36,625 bases of DNA from positions 432,672 through 469,296 of the forward strand of contig NW_019091580.1 in NCBI RefSeq assembly GCF_001949145.1. Direction: 5' to 3'. The position numbers and the translations under genes are program-made. This DNA comes from Acanthaster planci (Eukaryota; Echinodermata; Asteroidea; Valvatida; Acanthasteridae). This document shows, piece by piece, positions 33,156 through 36,625 of this stretch; within the stretch, counting starts at the first letter, position 1, and every line of letters begins with the position of its first letter. Below the pieces are notes generated by a model. It saw only the letters and a program-made list of their open reading frames with translations. It was not told the DNA's origin and did not search any database.

Positions 33156-34916
33156 GTTCCTCAATTTGTCACCAAAGAAAAAAATCATTTGTACAATTAC
33201 CAAAGACCACTTCGTCTGATCGTTCCGTTCAAGATGTCCAATGTAAGGGCAGGATTCATGTAATGCGTACGCTCAAATAAGCTCGAGGACTTAACAGGCT
33301 GCAATGGGCATGCGTAGTCCCCGCGCCTGAATTATGTAAATGAAAAAAGGATCCACGGCTGTAAAACATGATATTTGGCCAGTCTTGTTTTGCAGGTTGT
33401 TAACGTAGAACGATTGGCTCCAGACATAAATGCATCGCTGCTGCATTGTGCACTAATGAATAATGCCAGAACTAACGGGGCATGGCTGTGATGAGCCATG
33501 AACGACACATAGGGCCTGTTTGTTTCACAAAGATCTGGATCGCGATCAGTGATCCAAGGGCTGGTTCGCACTGTCCATAACACGGGTTCTGGTGTCAGTT
33601 AACCAACGACAGATCGCTGCAAAGGATTTGTACTACCAGTAGATTGCTGTACGCCTAAGGTTATATGGACTTAAAATTGTTTGGTTCGAGTTCAATTTAT
33701 CTAAACATCGTTTGAGGTCCTTTTAACAATTATCTCTAAAAGTAAGTCTCTAAAGACGGAAAAATCTTCGCTGTCTCTTCCGTTTTCAGTAAACAGCTAG
33801 ATTATGATCAGTGATACTATGAAAAAGTCATCAATGAAATTGGAAGGGACATGTCCAGCTTTTTTTTTTTTGGATAGACGACACTATTTTGTGAAACTTA
33901 TCAATGGCAAGGATGGGCGTAAGTGGGCGCAAGTGGGCACTGCTCTCCTCACAGAAAATCTATGATTGAAAAATGACCCCACCCCAAAGAAAAGCAAATG
34001 AATTTTAAAGCAAAAGAGATGCAAGAGGATGAAATCATAATTACCTTGAAATACCTCAAAAATGACCCTCTTCTTGGTTTACCAGTTAGTAGCTGATGAG
34101 CGCTCCTCCTGGAAATTTGCTTCGCTAAGACAAAATTTGAACAACGCCACCACTCCAAATTTCCAACAAAAACTTGAGGGAGCCGTTACTGATCGGCCAC
34201 CCAAAAGGAGAGCACAAAATTGATCTTTCTGCAGTTAGGTTCCTTGCAATCTTTAATCTCTTCACTGGTGCTTGATAATTTTAGGCCATTTGGAGTCCAC
34301 AGAAGGCCTGGAGTTGACACTTGCATTCGTTGTTTCGGTCCAAAATATTACGAGTTCCATTCAGTTTATGTGGTTCCACAGTCTTATTAGACAATCAAAG
34401 AACACATAGTCCATTGCAGTTCTGAAGTACACTTCCATGTATATTGCTCACATAAAGCCTCTATTTTTAATGCTACAATTTTTTTCTAAAAGCTAAATAG
34501 GCTTTTCATAGGTAATTCCAACTTACAAATGCTGTCTCCATTAAATTCTCGACTGGTCGAGATAAAAACTAGGCATTTAGTGATTACATTTTCACGTGCA
34601 GTTTGATATAAAAATATACATCGATGAGGTTTATGTCATGCGTACATGCATTGAAAAATGACCCTTCATTGAGTTTACTTCTGTTCTGTAAATAATTGTG
34701 CATGCAGGTACGGTTCGATTAATGTAACATGAAGTTCGGCATTAATCAAAAACCTTGATTCTTTAAATTCTTGGTTCTATTGTGTGCCAACGGCAACCAC
34801 AAACCCAAGTTTCAAAGAACCTGTAATTGCCGTATTTTAAAAACTCTATCAACCGTAACTGGAAACAGTGTGGTTGGAACTTTGAGACTTGGGCGTAAAC
34901 GGAAAACAGTTTTTTT
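33156..34916. other. Region between the GPCR and C1q genes
   Basis: This holds the GPCR 5' flank and the 3' flank of the C1q gene, both on the minus strand. I see no exon. A T-run lies near 33860. No clear TTTATT poly(A) signal was found just below 34917. Confidence 0.4.
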
Positions 34917-35717
34917 TTACGAGGCTGGCATTGTGCTGATCAGAAACCCAGAAAAATCTGAAAAATGACGGCTGTCACCATAAATTCCACGACTCTGCCC
35001 ACCAGCCTCAAGCCAGACTGTGTCCCCCACAGCCAGAATAAGGATGGCCGAATTGCTGGACTGGTGGTGGAAATTTTGCTGATTGTCGTGTAGTGTGATG
35101 ATGGTTTGTCGGTTCTTCTTCAGATGATGATACACCCCTGCGTCATTGTTCAAGCTCATGAGATTTACGCTGAAGTAATACACTCCGGCAACTGAGCATG
35201 TGAAGACGCCCGTTTGCGAATTGTAGTCGTCGCCGATGTTTGTCTCGACGTTCGAAAATACGACTACATCACCATTGCCGCCGCGGAAATGCGTTGAAAG
35301 GAATGCGCTGAAAGCAACTATGGAAGGCGGTTTTGGCGTGACGAGAGTTGATTCTCCAGGCTCCCCTTTTTCTCCTTTCTCTCCAGGCGGCCCAAGTTTC
35401 CCCACTAGTCCCTGGTGCCCTCGTTCACCACGATCTCCTTTCTGTCCCCGGTCACCGACGTCCCCCTTCGGCCCCGGGAGGCCCAATCCCTGCTCCCCCT
35501 TGGGGCCGCTTGGTCCAGGACTACCGTTGTTTCCCGGTACACCAGGTATCCCCGGTATACCTGGTGACCCCGTTTGACCTTGCTGGTGGCAAAGGTTGCA
35601 GCAAGATCCCTCAGGTGAAGTTGACGTCGGCTCAACGGAGTCGGCCGCCAGGCCCACCGAAGTGCTGAAGACCCACAACAGGCAAACCACGTGGATGAGC
35701 ACAAGTGACCCCTCCAT
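34917..35717 (-). CDS. Secreted collagen-like C1q-domain protein
   Basis: The frame from ATG at 35717 gives 266 residues in one exon. A signal peptide is evident (residues 1-24, hydrophobic [13 protein letters not shown], likely cleavage after GLA). A short linker with CC and C (39, 40, 43) may form interchain disulfides. Gly-X-Y repeats run from 47 to 123, with one break at G77-LGLP-G82. A C1q globular domain fills ~134-263, with the family pattern AFSAFLS, F..V..N.G..YN..TG.F.C.VAGVYYF and GD.VWLE. Such proteins trimerise and act as lectin-like or complement-like recognition molecules; invertebrates often have many copies. The ATG is directly preceded by TTTAATGTGCAG, which looks like a splice acceptor, so a 5' untranslated exon upstream is likely. 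Confidence 0.92.
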   Translation of the reverse strand: MEGSLVLIHVVCLLWVFSTSVGLAADSVEPTSTSPEGSCCNLCHQQGQTGSPGIPGIPGVPGNNGSPGPSGPKGEQGLGLPGPKGDVGDRGQKGDRGERGHQGLVGKLGPPGEKGEKGEPGESTLVTPKPPSIVAFSAFLSTHFRGGNGDVVVFSNVETNIGDDYNSQTGVFTCSVAGVYYFSVNLMSLNNDAGVYHHLKKNRQTIITLHDNQQNFHHQSSNSAILILAVGDTVWLEAGGQSRGIYGDSRHFSDFSGFLISTMPAS

Positions 35718-36156
35718 CTGCACATTAAATCAACAAACTTAGGGTTTCAGAAACGCGTTTTCCATCGTAACTTGGGAGTATTATCAGCCATTTCGTCACA
35801 TTTACATACCCTTACTTTAGTTTGGTCATTATGGAAGTTTGGAGAACTTTTGACGGACCCTAAAGTATACATCAGATTCGAAAAGTATGTGTAATGTGCA
35901 CCTGTTCCCTAATTATATGGAAAGTGTGCACCCAAGTGTGTATGAAGACGCAAAAGCCATATAAAAGTATTATTTTAAACGACGCGACTGCATTGTATTA
36001 GCCATATACCAGTAATTCACAACTCCAAACAATTTAGTCAGAGTAACAGCCACGTTTAGTTCCGTTCTGTATACTTATAATACGTGCTGTGTCATTTAAC
36101 TACATTCAACATTTAAAGGCGTCTTTCCATACGCGCGTCAACACTTACGCCAGGCA
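35718..36156. other. Upstream flank of the C1q gene
   Basis: No reading frame or repeat is recognised. A non-coding first exon and the promoter of the C1q gene are expected somewhere here or beyond, since the coding exon appears to begin at a splice acceptor. Confidence 0.4.
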
Positions 36157-36207
36157 TTGCGTATCCGTCAAAATCGCCCCGAGAGCGATTTTGACGGCCG
36201 AACGCAA
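36157..36207. repeat. Strong hairpin: perfect 13-bp stem with outer 5-bp stem
   Basis: CCGTCAAAATCGC (36165-36177), a 7-nt loop CCCGAGA, then GCGATTTTGACGG (36185-36197). Outside it TTGCG (36157-36161) can pair with CGCAA (36203-36207) across a small internal loop. It may be the core of a foldback element, but I found no target duplication. Confidence 0.8.
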
Positions 36208-36319
36208 CGCACACGTGTGCTACATTAGCGGAGTCGATTTTTGTGTCCGTGAAAGTGAAACGCAGTAGTAGGGAAGGGACAGTTCTGGACCAAACGCCCC
36301 TTTTTACCCCGTTTTGCTC

Positions 36320-36460
36320 AAAACCCTTGGTTAGTACATCGACTCAAAAAATCGTGGGAATCTTTTTGGTGAGAAAAAATGGGAAAATCCAGAAATGAGG
36401 CGAGACCCGTTATTGCCCACCACCCCTGGGTAGTACATCGACTAAAAAAAACCGGGGATT
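36320..36460. repeat. Direct repeat around TAGTACATCGACT, period 99 bp
   Basis: CTTGGTTAGTACATCGACT followed by an A-run and GTGGGAAT (from ~36327) recurs as CTGGGTAGTACATCGACT, A-run, CGGGGATT (from ~36426). The 13-bp core TAGTACATCGACT is identical in both copies. Continuation beyond the window end cannot be judged. Confidence 0.7.
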
Positions 36461-36625
36461 TCCACTTCACTGACCTTGAACTTTTGACCCCGGCTGTAAA
36501 CAACTCGTGACTTGGCAATCACTCGCAAACAAGTCTCGACTTGCCCGTCATAAAAAACGGAAAAAATAAACAAACAATAATAAAAATACTTAAAAATAAA
36601 TGGTAGATAAAACTACAAACGTGAA

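Noticed and set aside
33188-33203. Upstream extension of the GPCR to 33203
   Set aside because: That codon is TTG, not ATG. The ATG at 33188 is possible, but the ATG at 33155 has better context and leaves a normal short N-terminus.
35236-35668. Pro/Ser-rich plus-strand frames
   Set aside because: Antisense of the Gly-X-Y collagen region of the C1q gene.
1-36625. tRNA, rRNA or CRISPR features
   Set aside because: I looked for B-box-like GGTTCGAATCC cloverleaf ends, rRNA segments and regularly spaced repeats and found none that hold up.

Overview
The window looks like nuclear DNA from an invertebrate animal, probably a marine deuterostome such as a lancelet. The reasons are spliced genes with GT-AG introns of a few hundred bases to about 3 kb, an AT-leaning intergenic background, many degraded DNA transposons and non-LTR retrotransposons, a DIP2 gene, an intronless rhodopsin-class receptor and a secreted collagen-C1q gene. 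The species is inferred from style and is not proven by the sequence.

Layout: (1) 1-8645, plus strand: the last ten coding exons of a DIP2 (disco-interacting protein 2) gene. They encode the C-terminal ~429 residues, which are the second adenylate-forming (FAAL-like) domain. All ten exons join in frame by GT-AG splicing. Its introns hold three non-autonomous DNA transposons with visible terminal inverted repeats. (2) 8646-13949: the DIP2 3' untranslated region and intergenic DNA, with several possible poly(A) signals and an E-box cluster. (3) 13950-18174, plus strand: a five-exon gene I do not recognise. It encodes a very acidic, glutamate-rich protein with a basic tail ending near a CCC cluster. 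It has two alternative phase-compatible first exons, one of them cysteine-rich, and a CTCF-type motif about 200 bp upstream. (4) 18175-32063: about 14 kb without a convincing host gene. It holds three degraded pieces of non-LTR retrotransposon (reverse transcriptase and C-terminal zinc-finger region), a ~0.9 kb inverted-repeat element with CACTG/CACTA ends, tandem duplications and short hairpins. (5) 32064-33155, minus strand: an intronless class A GPCR with several non-canonical core motifs. (6) 34917-35717, minus strand: a secreted collagen-like C1q-domain protein. (7) 35718-36625: upstream DNA with a perfect 13-bp hairpin and a direct repeat.

The four genes show no evident shared pathway; they are neighbours, not an operon. 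The most original item is the unrecognised gene at 14149-18174. Its possible 5' splice forms would switch between a short ordinary N-terminus and a cysteine-rich, possibly palmitoylated one. In one form the short start exon would become an upstream ORF whose stop codon overlaps the downstream ATG.
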